Assembly (NCBI GenBank): GCA_015680685.1
Contig: MNCI01036463.1
Coordinates: forward strand, 943,228-1,007,227
Source of the DNA: Gnetum montanum
Lineage: Eukaryota > Streptophyta > Gnetopsida > Gnetales > Gnetaceae
Length of the DNA: 64,000 bases
Direction of reading: 5' to 3'
The notes under the pieces are model-generated. The model was not told where the DNA came from, ran no database searches, and saw nothing but the letters and a program-made list of their open reading frames with translations. Positions within the stretch are counted from its first letter, which is position 1, and every line of letters starts with the position of its first letter. Positions 1-11,060 of the stretch are shown in pieces. The position numbers and the translations under genes are program-made.

Positions 1-1178
1 CTTGGTACACTGACTGCATTCTTGAATGGATGTCCGCTTAGCGGACCATAGCTGCTGCACACAGTTACACCCTGAGTCATTGTACGTGATGCATGGAACT
101 CTTTTCTTCTCGATCTTCCCGAAAGGATTTTCCTTTGAAATTTTTAGGGACATATCTCGGAGTCCTAGTCATGCATCCACTGTGCGTAGCCAGGATCTTC
201 CCATGATGATTGGGAAGTTCCCCTTATAGTTTTCAACACGGATGACCAGGAAATCAGTAGGGTAGGACCACCCACAGACGGTGGTCACAATGTCCTACAC
301 CAAACCCAAAGGAACGGTGATGGATTAGTCTGCTAACTCGAGCCGAATGTTGCTCTTCTTTAGTGGGGCAGGTTCGAGTTCTTGTACATGTCATGAGAGA
401 TTAGATTAATCCCTAACCTTGAGTCTAGAAGAGCTTTGCACGGCTCATTCCCAGCCACCTGAAGATATATGAGGGGGCTTCCTGGATCTGTCAATTTTCG
501 GGGAAGAGAACCAGCTCTAATCCAGTTGGTCATAGCATGTGTGAGCATGATTCTCTTGATGTTGGAGTGTGGTAGAGTGGAGGACTGCTCGGGTGGTATT
601 ATGGTAGAGGCGTTGGTAGGTTTCTGAGGCACTGGCCACAGGCTTAGGTGAGGTTGTGTTCAGATTATTGGGCCAGAAGAAAGGACGTTTGCGTGGCTTG
701 GGTTCTGGTCCACTTGACCTACGTGTCAGTTGTAAGTTAACAACCCTCGTAGCATTTTGTTGTTGTGGCTGTGGCGGTATTTCTCCCTACATGGATGGAG
801 CAGGTGGCAATTGAGAGGGATGATGTGGAGGAGTGGCAGAAGAAGCTGACGGAGGGTAGAAGTGATGTGGATTTGTCCCCCTGGGTGATGGAGATGGATG
901 TCTAAAATTTTAGGGGGGTGGTAGTAACTAGGAAAGGCCGCATGATTGGAAGAGTTTCTTGGAGAGACCGGTTACTAAACATAGTACCCATAAGGATCTG
1001 GCTGCTTGTAAGGGTACTGCTGCCTTGGAGGTGGCATCCCCCACACTTGTGGGTGCTGCCACTGTTGGAAATACTCATACAGTTGCGGAGGCGTTCCACT
1101 TGGATAGTATCCTTGCTGCTGCTAGTGGAATCACCTGGGGTTGCCTTGTGGATAAGGCAACCTTCGGGGTGTCTGCCA
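1..1178 (-). pseudogene. Element A: gag tail, linker and aspartic protease (decayed, truncated by window edge)
   Basis: Minus-strand continuation of the Athila-type polyprotein of element A. A Pro/Gln-rich linker is followed by a retropepsin-like segment (632-360). The same block occurs in B, C and H: a basic LTHAMTNWIRAG-like stretch, then NEPCKALLDS and INLISHDMY. The catalytic LLDSG is here LLDSR, so the flap-side Gly is lost. A stop follows NLPH, and the next 350 bases carry the second protease half (CGWSYPTDFLV, FPIIMG) in damaged frames. RT and integrase must lie left of base 1. The protease would cut Gag-Pol in the virus-like particle; this copy cannot. Identity is firm from homology to the other copies; exact boundaries are not. 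Confidence 0.8.
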
Positions 1179-3020
1179 CTACGCCAAACGAGGGTTCAAG
1201 GCATAGACCCCAGACTCTTGAAGGTGGAACACCACATGACAACATCCCTTGGGATGTTCATATTGGCATATGCCACATCCATCATCCTCCTCGATGTCAG
1301 AGTCTGCAACCTGTTCTACTACAACAACTTTTCCCTTACCTTTGTGTTGGGTATGTTCAGCTCCCTTGTTCCTGCGCCAATCACGGTCACTACCCTGTTC
1401 TTTGGACTCTTCTGAAATCTTCAATACACTTTGGAATTTCTCATCCAAAGAGTCCCACATTTTATCCACCTTTGCCGAGATTTCAGATGCAAACTTTTGT
1501 AACAGCAAAGTCTTCCAATTCACCACTACTTCCAGTGGTGATTCTTCGTCCTCATCACAAAATCAGACCCCCCTCTTTCTAAGGGGAGGGTCCTGGTTGA
1601 ATTCTTCAGCACTCTCCTTTTTTTTGAGTTCTTCTTCCTCTTTGGCCACCTGATCAATGAGGCACTGCAACTGATGGGCCCTTAGCTCTGACAACTCTCC
1701 CTTGTCATACACACCAAGGGTCTTTCGTGTTTCGAAAAGGAGCCCATCAATAATGTGGTGAAGCTGTGCCCGCTAAGAGTAACCATGACTAGGGCACCAA
1801 TGCAACAGTGAGTAATACCTGCTCATGGCAGCATCCAAGGGTTCATGATTTCCTTGTTTCCAAACTTGGATCTTCCATCTCAGATTCACCACTCTGGAGT
1901 ACATTTGATATTTGTCATTAAAGATTTCAAGCATCGTACCCCATCTTTTGATTGATTCCAACTCTAAGGACTGGTACCAACTTTCAGCTTCTTTGATGAG
2001 TGTACAAGGGAATAGCTTCAACCATTGCCAATTATTATCAATATTTTGCAGGGTGCATGCATCATGGAATGCCTGCAGGTGGGTCTACGGATCACAGTTG
2101 TATCCCCCTTCAAATATAGGGATGTTTTTCATGTCAACACACTTGATCCAACTGTCCTTCATGTGCCTACTTGGAATATGAACTGCCTTTGCAATTTGGA
2201 GCATGCTCCGAGTAGCTAACAACAGCTCGTTTGAATCATAGTTCTATTGGAGACTATGAGTTCTGTGACAATTTCTGCTATCCCTTCTTTCATGCTAGCG
2301 AGGGCCACATGATTGGTCGTGTGCTCCCTCACGTTGCCCCCTTCGAACCTACCCACCACCGTCCTTTCTCTCCAACCTTCCCTTGTGATGCTTAGAGCCT
2401 AAGCTGGATGAAGGTGAAGGAGATGGGGAGGATAGATAAGAAGGAGAGGCATCGGCACTACTTCGGCATCGATCTCCCCATCTACCTTGGCAACGGCCAT
2501 GGTCATCTCCTCTAGCTTTGCTTCGTGACCCGTCATCCCCGTGAGGATCGTGGTCACTTGGAGGTTTGTTCTGAATGACTGACTGGAGGATCTGCGGCCC
2601 CAGGGGAAGTTCGGTCGAATGAATATCATGAAATACAGGATCTCCATCATCTTGTGGCCCTTGTGAGAATAAGGGGTTACTAAAATGTTTCCCCTTCTAT
2701 TGTTCATATCTCTCAGCTTGTTGTTGATCTCTTGTCCATTGAGCTTCTATGGGACGATAGTCCCGGTAGTCATGGTCCTCCATGACATACTCCGCCACTC
2801 GATCCCTGATGCCTAATCTGGCCAGATTGTGATATAGCATCCTAGGAGCAGCTTAGTCAGGTGGTAGCACAATGCTACCCTCCATGTCTCGCCATCGAAG
2901 ATGCTCATCCTGATGTAGGATGAATGTGAAATCAGGGACATATTCATTGGGATGTTTGTACACCACCCGACATTCTTGTGGCATCAGTGGTTCAAATACC
3001 TCCCTCTTGTGAGAAGACAT
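1179..3020 (-). pseudogene. Element A: Gag polyprotein, N-terminal and core (decayed)
   Basis: Gag starts at a Met at 3020 (MSSHKREVF), equivalent to the MSSS-type starts of C and H. A first block (VVYKHPNEYVPDFTFILHQD) is shared with C and E. After several stops comes the retrotransposon Gag core: KLFPCTLIKEAESWYQSLEL at about 2020, then a region rich in Leu and Glu. A coiled-coil-like acidic/basic stretch ends in CGICQYEHPKGCC near 1260, possibly a degenerate zinc knuckle. Gag forms the capsid that packages the element RNA. Stops such as those after LPPD and after GYS rule out function. Family assignment is by comparison with the other copies in the window. Confidence 0.82.
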
Positions 3021-3169
3021 ATTGGACTTCAGATGGTCCATATAACCAGTGTACCTTAATTACTTAACTTAAATTCGCCTAGCGTGTGAAAATAATTCTA
3101 TCATGGGTTCGTTCCAATGACTTAAATGATAAGTTCACTAAAGTCAGATGATGCATGTAAGACTAACAG

Positions 3170-3187
3170 TCCCCGGCAACGGCACCA
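3170..3187 (-). other. Element A primer-binding site (tRNA-Asp type)
   Basis: On the minus strand, one base after the LTR end, the sequence reads TGGTGCCGTTGCCGGGGA. It is complementary to the 3' end of plant tRNA-Asp apart from one G-to-A-type difference. This is the least diverged PBS in the window, in keeping with A being the youngest insertion at this locus. Confidence 0.85.
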
Positions 3188-3188
3188 A

Positions 3189-4145
3189 TGATAAGTAGCT
3201 AGGTACCCCTATGCCTAACCATACGAATCATGAGCGTTCATGCACGACTCGGTCGAAATCCGTAGAGTGTAAGCACTTAACATGCACTAGACTTCTAACT
3301 AGTGAAACCTTGGGTTAGAACAGTCGTTGTCATCCTAATCTCACTTGTGAAGTTCTATTACGATGGTTAAGTGAGACTAAGGCTAATGATTTTTATATAT
3401 TTTTAATTATCTTTTCGGTGGCTAATTAAGGTATGGAAAGTAATGAATAAACTATTATCTAATCTCTAATTATCCTAGTTTGTATTCTAACTACTCTTAG
3501 CATAAGTATCTGGTCCCATCTTTCGAGCACGTTCTGAGCATTTCCTAACACTACTGGGTTACTAGACGTTAAGCGCCACTGGGCTTACCAAGTGTTTGGA
3601 TTACGTTTGAGATGGTCGTACTTATGTCTTTTACGAACTACAAATGAACATTAACGATTGAAATTATAATAATGAAAACATAAATAATCGACAAGTAACT
3701 AATAAAGCATAAACGCATTAAACTATTAAAGCAACAAGTAATTAATGAAGCATAAACATATTAAACTATTAATACATAAAATAACTAAATCCAAATGCTA
3801 CAAGGTATGCTTGAACAGTTCGTCTTTATTGTCTTCATGCCAATGGGCTCAGATACATCAACGCTCAAATAAAGATCTGATCACTTTTCTTACACCTGCT
3901 ACGGGCACTTGGAAAATATTCTATCTCTTGTGGGAGAAAACTGCAAGAGCTTCGCTATCACTACTCAAAAAGATGCCTAAATGAGAGGGAAGGCCCTCAT
4001 ATTTATAGGTCGGGAAGGGGGGCTACATAAACAAGGCCCCGTTGACACAGGGTGGCTACGTTGACGAGCCTGCGTCGACATGGCCGCGTATACGCGACCT
4101 TGTATACATGGCCTAGTCGACGCATTGACTTTTGACACTTCATCA
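3189..4145 (-). repeat. Element A 5' LTR (957 bp, minus strand)
   Basis: Read on the minus strand the LTR begins TGATGAAGTG at 4145 and ends CTACTTATCA at 3189, directly before the PBS. A TATA box (TATAAATAT) lies at 4007-3999. Upstream, the U3 (about 4008-4145) is unusually GC-rich and full of GTCGAC/GTTGAC and GTATAC motifs. The downstream R-U5 is AT-rich and recognisably related to the LTRs of B, C, E and H, ending in the shared block ATGGTTAGGCATAGGGGTACC. The right edge abuts protease coding sequence of element B, so this edge is also an insertion junction. Confidence 0.88.
3999..4007 (-). promoter_or_regulatory. TATA box of element A LTR
   Basis: TATAAATAT on the minus strand sits about 140 bases inside the LTR start, the position where LTRs C and H also carry TATAAATA. 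Transcription would begin about 30 bases further, within 3970-3980. Strength and activity are unknown. Confidence 0.6.
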
Positions 4146-5100
4146 CCTGCCTATAAAATTAGCTGATCTAGGGAGTCGCTTAGTTTACTTGCAAATTGCC
4201 AGGAATGAGCCTTGTAAAGCTCTTCTTGACTCTGGTTCCAATGTTAATTTGATTTCACATGAGATGTACATAATGTGGAACCTTCCTCCCTTGAAGAAGA
4301 GCAACATTCAGCTGGAATTGGTGGACTAGTCCATCATTGTTCCATTGGGATTGGTTGAGGACATTGTCACCACTATTTGTGGGTGGTCATATCCTACTGA
4401 TGTCCTAGTGATCAAAGTGGAGAACTGCAAGGGGGACTTTCCAATTATTATGGGAAGGGCATGGCTAAGTATTGTTGATGCCAAAATGGGCATTAGAGAT
4501 CTTTCCTTAGAAATATCAAAAGAAAATGAGTTTGGGAAGATCAAGAAGAAGAGAGTTCCATGTATCGCATACAATGATTCGGGGTGCCATTGTGTGCAGA
4601 AGTTATAGTCAATAAAGCAAACATCTATCTCTACATGCAAGCAGTGTGCACCAGAAGCTGAGATCCAGAGATGTCTGTACACAGTAGCCACAAAACAAGA
4701 GGGCACCCAATGGCTGACATTTAATGCTAGCAGTAGTACATTATGCATGGAACCTATTGAGGGCCTAATGTACAAATATGTTGCAAGTATAGATGAACTC
4801 AAGTAAGTTCATCACCAACTCTTTGAAGGAGCAAATGATGATGTCAATTGGGGTGAGCTAGAAATTCCTGATAATTTTAAATAAGAGCCTCTTGAATAGA
4901 AGACACTACTGGTTGAAATGGAGTACGTATTTTTGAAAAATGGGAGGTCGGTATTATTATTAATGCCAAGCTTGCTACAAAACAAAAGAAAAGGTTCATA
5001 AAAGTTGTGGAAAAATGGTTGGCAACCTTTGCCTGGTCATATTCCAAACTTACTAGGATAGATCCAAGAATACGTCAGCACCGAATATACACCAACCTTG
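4146..5100 (+). pseudogene. Element B: aspartic protease and linker to RT (5' truncated by insertion of A)
   Basis: The first bases after the LTR of A are in the middle of a polyprotein (IKLADLGSRLVYLQ), so the gag half of B lies on the far side of A, outside the window. The retropepsin motif LLDSG is intact here, unlike in A and C, followed by NVNLISHEMY. After one stop comes the second half (VPLGLVEDIVTTICGWSYP, FPIIMGRAWLS). A basic and Cys-containing linker (4510-4800) is shared with C and H. Further stops and frameshifts follow up to the RT. It would process Gag-Pol; here it is a relic. Confidence 0.85.
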
Positions 5101-6520
5101 CCATCAAGACAAAATAACAACCATAGTGACATTTGAATCCCAAGTTAAAACAAATCATCAAAGAGGTGATTAAACAATTCATCAAAGTAGGATTCATCTA
5201 TCCTGTCGTAGATTGTGAGTGGGTCAGTCCACTCATGATCACCAAAGAAAGAAGGCAAATGGTGGATGTGCATTAATTTCCGGTTGCTCAACATGGCAAC
5301 TTTCAAGGATCATTTTTCATTGTCTTTTGTCAACCAAGTGCTGGACACCATTTCTAGGCACTACTATTATAGTTTTTTGGATGGTTATAGTGGCTATAAC
5401 CAAATTCAAATTACACCAGAGAACCAAACAAAGATAACTTTCACAAGTCCTTAGGGGACTTTTGCTTATTGTTAGATGCCATTTGGTCTACGTAATGCCC
5501 TAGCCACATTTCAATGATTAGTTCTCAGCATTTTCCAACAATAGCTTAGTAGTGGGGTAGAAGTCTTTATGGATGATTTTTCTACCTACGAAGTTACATT
5601 GGAGCAAGTCCTGGACCATCTTGAGTAGGTGTTAAAGAGATGTGTTGAAACAAACCTTCGGCTCAATTGGCAAAAGAGTCGTCTTATAGTCCAGAAAGGC
5701 ATAGTCTTGGGTCATCGCATTTCAAAAGTAAGAATCGAGGTGGACCCTAAAAATATTCAAAGAAGTGTGAACATTCCTTGGTCATACTAGCTGCTATCAG
5801 CGCTTCATCAAGAGTTTTTCCAAAATTGCCAAGCCATTGGTAGAATTGACAAAGAAGGATGCATCGTTCGTCTAGATCCTTGCATGTGAAGCAGCATTTC
5901 AACAATTGAAGTAAAAGCTTGTTGAAACCCCCATTCTTCAAGCACCAAATTGGTCCAGACTATTTCATGTGATGATCGATGCATCAAATTATGCTTTGGG
6001 GGCAGTGCTTATATAGATGGATGATCAAAAACGTCCAGATTATATTCACTATGTAAGTCGGAGCAATGCAAGTGCACAACTAAACTATGCAAGTGCAAAG
6101 AAAAGGAGTTATTGGTAGTGGTGTTCAGTTTAGAGAAGTTCAGGCTCTATGTGCTTGGCTACAAAGTGTTTGTGCACACAGATCATAGTTCCATTAGATT
6201 TCTAATGAACAAACGAATAATGAGCCCGTGTGTCATATGGTGGCTTGTGATTTTATAGGAATTTGATCTCACGATGGTAGATCAAAAGGATGTGGAGAAT
6301 GTGGTCACGGATCACTTATCGTGACTAAGATGGGACGACAAGGAGAAAGAGAGTCCTTTATCTAATCAATTCCTTGATGAATCTCTCCTTGTAGGTGCTA
6401 TTAATGCACAAATGCCTAATGAACCAAAATGGTATGACACCATCCTCACTTATTTGCTCAAGCAAGAACTATCCCAAGGGTTAGACACTAGAAAGAAACA
6501 ACAGTTTCTTCACTAGGTCA
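5101..6520 (+). pseudogene. Element B: reverse transcriptase and RNase H (decayed)
   Basis: Athila-type RT: EWVSPLMI at about 5215, then FKDHFSLSFVNQVLDT and FLDGYSGYNQIQI (5266-5454). The catalytic box reads VFMDDFSTY with MDD at 5569-5577 intact. Many stops and at least two frameshifts interrupt the reading frame. The RNase H part (5950-6330) shows DASNYALGAVL and VTDHLS-like C-terminal blocks. The enzyme pair would copy element RNA to DNA. Order and spacing match H, where the same stretch is almost one open frame, so H is the better template for checking boundaries. Confidence 0.85.
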
Positions 6521-7740
6521 AGCATTTTATAGAGATTAATGGAAATCTTTACAAAGTTTGTCCCGATGGCCTGGTACATTGGTATGTCCCTGATACGGAT
6601 CAATTACATGTTCTCTAGGATTCTCACGAAGGTCCTTATGGGGGCCATTATGCGCGGAGATGCATAACCATAAAAATCGTCATGGCAAGATATTATTGGC
6701 CAACAATCTTCAAGGATGCACACCAATTTATCTGTGCTTGTGATTATTGCCAGAGGGATGGTGGAATGACAGCTTGAATGGAGGGGCCACAACAATGGAT
6801 ACAACCTCTTGAGCCATTCAATATTTGGGGCATTGACTTTATGGGTCCCATAGCACCTTTATCAAATGGAAAGGCATATATAATAGTCATAGTTGACTAT
6901 TGTACCAAGTGGGTAGAAGTAGTAGCTGTCACCAACTGTACATCCACCATTGCTGCTCAATTTGTACAACAAAACATTGTAAATAGGTTTGGTGTACCTC
7001 GTGTGTTAATTTCTGATAATGGAACTCATTTTATAGGTGTCACTTTCTGGAAACTAATGCAACGCTTGGGGGTTGAACATAAACTCACAACACCATACCA
7101 CCCCCAAGCCAATGGTCAAGTTGAGGTTACTAATCAGGAGATTACAAAAATCCTAACACATACCATTAGCAAATATCGAAGGGACTAGAGCACTAGATTA
7201 AATGATGCCTTTGGGCCTATTGCTCCACATGGAAGCTTCTCATAGGTTATTCTCCCTATGAGCTTGTGTACAGAAAACTACCAACATTGCCTATCCAATC
7301 CAAGCTTTGTACACTCTTTACAACATGTGACCTCGACCTAAATCTAAGTCTAGCACAGAAAGAATGATTAATGAACCTTAACTTGCTAGAAAAAATCAAT
7401 TACTGGCCTTGTCATCCAATGAAATGCATAAGGCATTCAATAAGAAATGCCATGACCTCAAAATAAGAAAAGTCAAGCTTCAACCAAGAGACAAGGTTCT
7501 CTATTAGAATCCTGCACATGTACCCCAACAAACCAAATTTCAAACATTGTGAGAAGGACCTTACATCATAGATGAGACTTTTCCATCTGGGAACATGATC
7601 ATCTACAAACCTGATAGCCCATATAAGAAATAATTAGTTAACATTCAACAAATAAAATCTTTCCATGAGCCCAAGCCAACCAACTTAATAAACACCTCAC
7701 CAGATGGACAACCATGCTCAATCTTTTAGATCTCTCCCTT
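6521..7740 (+). pseudogene. Element B: integrase (core still open)
   Basis: The N-terminal zinc-binding part shows HEGPYGGHY and CDYCQ (about 6625-6760). The catalytic core is open for 136 residues (6778-7188): D in GIDFMG, D in ISDNGTHF, and E in NGQVEVTNQE, with 35 residues between the last two, a complete D,D-35-E set. The C-terminal part (7200-7690) carries GYSPYELVY, LPIQSKL, KVLY and GPYIIDETFPSG with scattered stops. Integrase joins element DNA to the chromosome. The open core probably reflects chance survival, since flanking domains are broken. Confidence 0.87.
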
Positions 7741-8379
7741 CCAACTTAGTTGTGGGGGAAATGGCCATTCATACTAACACTTTTCATGTCTCCTTTTGAC
7801 TTTTTTGTTTTACACATTTTTGATTTTACAACTTTCTTTTACATCCTTGTTTTTAGGTTATTAATCTTTTCTTAGATTTTGTTTTACACCATCATTAATA
7901 TATTCAATATTTATTACCTACTCTTTTATTTTCTTTTATGTTTGCTTGTGTTTAGTGTGTTTTTCTACTTTTTCTTCTAATAAGGTGGTAGGTACAATGG
8001 TAATGCATGACTCGATGGTGGTATGCTTGATTTGTAATTTGATTGTTGATGTATGGTTTTTGACTTTGAATGTCGTTACTGATGACTGGGACATGGTATC
8101 TTTTCATGTAATAAGCAGTGAGTCCACATCATCCACGCATCCACATACTCTATGGTTTTTGCTGGTTTTGGAAGCGTGTAGTCTCTTCTTCATTAATGCA
8201 ACTTTAATAAATTGGTGACTTGTGTAGTTTCCAAAATTGGGAAGGAATCAAAGGTTTGGATAGGATGTGGCTTCAAAGGAATGTAGTATTCTTCATGCTT
8301 TTCTATTTTCCTGTGTGTAGGAGTGTTCTCGTAAACTTATCACTTTTCCACATCATTTCATAATAGGAAGTCAAATAAG

Positions 8380-8548
8380 TCCTTGCATGGTGTGGTCCTC
8401 ATCACAAAAAAAGAGAGAAAAATATGAGGATTCAAAGCACACCCCTTGGACAAAATAAATGTGAAAAACACATGGGTCTTTGCATGGTGTGGTTCCCATC
8501 CAAAAAAAACCATGGGAATTCAAAGCAGACCCCTTAGACTAAATAAAA
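8380..8548 (+). repeat. Tandem duplication, period about 95 bp, in the 3' region of B
   Basis: Two adjacent units begin GTCCTTGCATGGTGTGG (8380) and GTCTTTGCATGGTGTGG (8475). Each ends in ATTCAAAGCA-ACCCCTT-GAC-AAATAAA. The same two-unit arrangement is present in C at 30211-30377, so it was fixed in the family before both copies inserted. Confidence 0.75.
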
Positions 8549-8912
8549 GGGCTACAAGCACTGGTTATGAGACTTGTCTTATCTCCTCTAAATAAGGCCC
8601 TTTCTCACTTCCTACCTTCACTCCAATTTGGAATGGTGGTTGTTTTGTTGGAGCATTCTTATGTCTCAAGGGATGGACTAGCCTTAGAATGTCGATGCGA
8701 AGACACTGAAAGTGATTGATTTTGATTTGGACTGAGGATGGATCTTACCAAGTCATTTAATCATAAACTCCATAAGGGACTGCATATGACCATAATTAGG
8801 AACTCCATTCCATTCTCTCTATTATCCATCTATGCTTTTCATGCCTCGCCTCACTACTAGTTTCATGTTTTGATTCAATGTTCTAGTTTGATGTGTTGGG
8901 TTTCTCAGTCAG

Positions 8913-9128
8913 TTACTTTTGGGTTTTTGTACTTAACTTTCTGTAACCATTAATCATCCATGGTGCCCACAGACTCTTTGGTTTGAAGTTATGCAAGGGC
9001 ATAAATGGCCTGTGTCTACTTTGGGGAGGACCCACTTGCATATCTTTTAGTTTGGTTAAGTTAAGTTCTTTACCCTTAGACATTGTTATAATCAAATTCT
9101 TTTTATTTAACCCATCCATGTCATCCAA
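8913..9128 (-). CDS. Antisense ORF in B 3' region, 71 codons, shared with C
   Basis: An uninterrupted minus-strand ORF beginning MDDMDGLNKKN and ending RKLSTKTQK. C carries the same length ORF at the equivalent place (30738-30953) with seven residue differences. It is hydrophilic and basic, with a Pro/Arg-rich middle (GPPQSRHRPF). I recognise no domain. The surrounding pol genes have many stops while both copies of this frame have none, but the frame is short, and low GC-transition load could explain that. Whether it is expressed or even a gene is unknown. Antisense ORFs near 3' LTRs are known for some Tat-lineage elements; a parallel here is inference. Confidence 0.3.
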   Translation of the reverse strand: MDDMDGLNKKNLIITMSKGKELNLTKLKDMQVGPPQSRHRPFMPLHNFKPKSLWAPWMINGYRKLSTKTQK

Positions 9129-9737
9129 TTGTACATACCTTCAGAATTGTTTATAATGAACTCCTTTTTATTGTTGTGAATACCCTCTTTCTAGTATTCC
9201 TTGTGTTAAGCTTTTTCTGAATTGTATGGATCTCTTCTCTTACTTAACCCATTCATCAGTCTTTCCACTAATAATATCAAGCAACCAATCTATCAGAATC
9301 ACAACGTGGCTAACTAGAATCACCAACAAGACAAGGTATTTAGCCATTATCTATTGCAATATATATATACTAATCCTTGGTTTTGTTGTGATTGTAGTGG
9401 AAAGCATGGACTAGAAGTAGGACTATCTTCACCAAGGAGGATGCAACCATATCACTTACAAGAGATTGTTCATAACTGCTAGATCTCTTCTACCTCTCCC
9501 TCATTCTTCTTTTGCCAAGAGGGGTTGGATGTCCTTTGGATTCGTTAGTGCTCTTTCCTATTGTCATGAACACCCAATTTTGTACACAATTGTATATTGT
9601 ATGCTCAGGCACTTTTGTATTTGTCTGTTTTCTCTATGTCACTTTACATGTTAGTCAAATAAGTCCACATCCCCTAATATATTTTATAAAGGACTTGTTT
9701 CTCTTCTTCTGTACTCGAGGATGAGTTTTCATTCAGT

Positions 9738-9747
9738 CGTGGGGGTA
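9738..9747 (+). other. Element B polypurine tract
   Basis: CGTGGGGGTA lies immediately before the TG of the 3' LTR and matches TGTGGGGGTA in front of the 3' LTR of C. It would prime plus-strand DNA synthesis. Confidence 0.75.
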
Positions 9748-10735
9748 TGATAAATCATGTTTTTCAATGCTCCAATATCAAGATGGCTGTGATAACAGGT
9801 ACACGATATCGAGTATGCGATATTATGGCCCAAGATGCAATATCTTACATTCAATATCGTAGAGTTACTCCCAGGTCTATAATACAGTGCCCAGGTGCAT
9901 AATTAGGAGTAATTTTTTGGTAGTCAAGTAGTGAAACTCTTGCAATTTGTTCATTTGAGAGTTAGAATAATTTCCAAGTGCCTGTAGCAGAATTTATAAG
10001 TGTAAACAGATATTTATTCAAGCAATGATGTGCCTGAACACACCATTGTGTTGGCAATAAAGATGAACTCTTTAATTTATCCTTGCAGCACTTGAGACTT
10101 TCTTTCTTATCCATTTATATTTTTATGCAATTTACATAAACATTATTTATGCAGTAATTACCTTTGATTAATTAAGCAACTCATTAAGATACACAAGCAT
10201 AACCCCTTCGAACATACGTGTGACACTTGGTAGCTTAGAAACGATTAGCGTTTGACAACCCAGCAGTGTTTACACAAAGTTCAGGATGTGTTTGGGAAGT
10301 GGGAATGGTTACTTGTGTTAGGCTAGATTAGACTGTAGTTTACTTAACAATTAATCACTCTTACTTTATTCTTTTTCTAGGTGAGTAATTTGATAAAAAC
10401 ATAAAATAATAAAAATATTACATCTCAGTCACACTTAACCATACAATTGCATTCCACAAGTGGAACTAGGAAGACAATGAAGAAACAACGTGCATGCACT
10501 GTTTAGCTCTAGTGTACTTAGTAATTATAGTCTGTGGAATTCAACCAGATTGCACGTGAACACCTATGATTCATATGGTTTGGCATAGGGGTACCTTGCC
10601 ACTCATGAATGTCCATTTCACTTCCTAGAGAATTAGTGCATTGGAGAACTATAGGTCCATGAAATTTAATCGGATCACATGTGAACACCTTAGTGATTTG
10701 TATGGTTGGGCATAGAGGTACCTTGTCACTCATCA
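9748..10735 (+). repeat. Element B 3' LTR (988 bp)
   Basis: Begins TGATAAATCATG after the purine tract and ends GTCACTCATCA, TG...CA. The U3 contains repeated GATATCG/GATATT words (9800-9865). A degenerate TATA (CTATAATACA) lies near 9872 and the AATAAA signal (in GGCAATAAAGATG) near 10056. The R-U5 body aligns along its length with both LTRs of C. A local duplication near the 3' end repeats the CACGTGAACACCT...GGTACCTTG(C/T)CACTCAT block (about 10552-10609 and 10675-10735), which makes this LTR longer than those of C. Flank after the LTR is GCTTC. Confidence 0.88.
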
Positions 10736-10778
10736 GCTTCAAACATCTTTAGTAAATAGAAATCTTTAACAAAATCCA

Positions 10779-11060
10779 TTGATACCTAGTCTAGAGTTGC
10801 TAGCCAAATCCTATAGTTTTAACCTCTCAAACTTTATGGGATATGATAATTCCTATATAGTTGTAGAATGGATTGGAGGCATAAAGATGTTGTATCAAGT
10901 CTTGGGTTGTAATTCTTATGAGTGTACTCAATTGGCTATTCACCAACTCAAATGTTTGGCACAATATTGGTGGATGCATAAAAAAATGATATAGAACAAG
11001 CAAGATTTATAAAACTATATTTGGATTGGAATATATTTGAGCAAGAGTTTCAAATAAGTA
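10779..11060 (+). pseudogene. Gag core fragment of a different gypsy-type element
   Basis: An open frame of 71 residues contains VEWIGGIKMLYQVLGC, then CTQLAIHQLKCLAQYWW. This spacing fits the retrotransposon Gag core (a WI...GI...F.V..C block, then an L.G.A..WW block) of Ty3/gypsy families other than the Athila copies here. A stop follows KKMI, and the next W-I...K-SFK segment continues the pattern weakly. No LTR or other domain could be tied to it. It may be the element into which B inserted. Short length keeps confidence moderate. Confidence 0.5.

Larger units (their letters stand above)
7741..9737 (+). other. Element B: 2 kb region between integrase and 3' LTR
   Basis: No pol homology. 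Athila elements often carry an extra, env-like region here, but I cannot recognise one. The block is colinear with 29594-31571 of C, so it is part of the element and not a later insertion. It contains a purine-rich TGTGGGGGAAATGG at 7751-7764, a 95-bp tandem duplication (8380-8548) and an antisense ORF (8913-9128). An open plus frame at 7946-8218 is AT-rich and hydrophobic, and I treat it as fortuitous. Long T-rich runs dominate 7780-7930. Confidence 0.75.

Noticed and set aside
918-1653. Plus-strand ORFs of 134-207 codons
   Set aside because: They lie opposite the Gag of A, whose minus-strand frames show real Gag blocks; the plus frames show no domain and no counterpart in other copies.
4326-4802. 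158-codon minus-strand ORF
   Set aside because: It is antisense to the protease/linker of B, which has clear homology to C and H.
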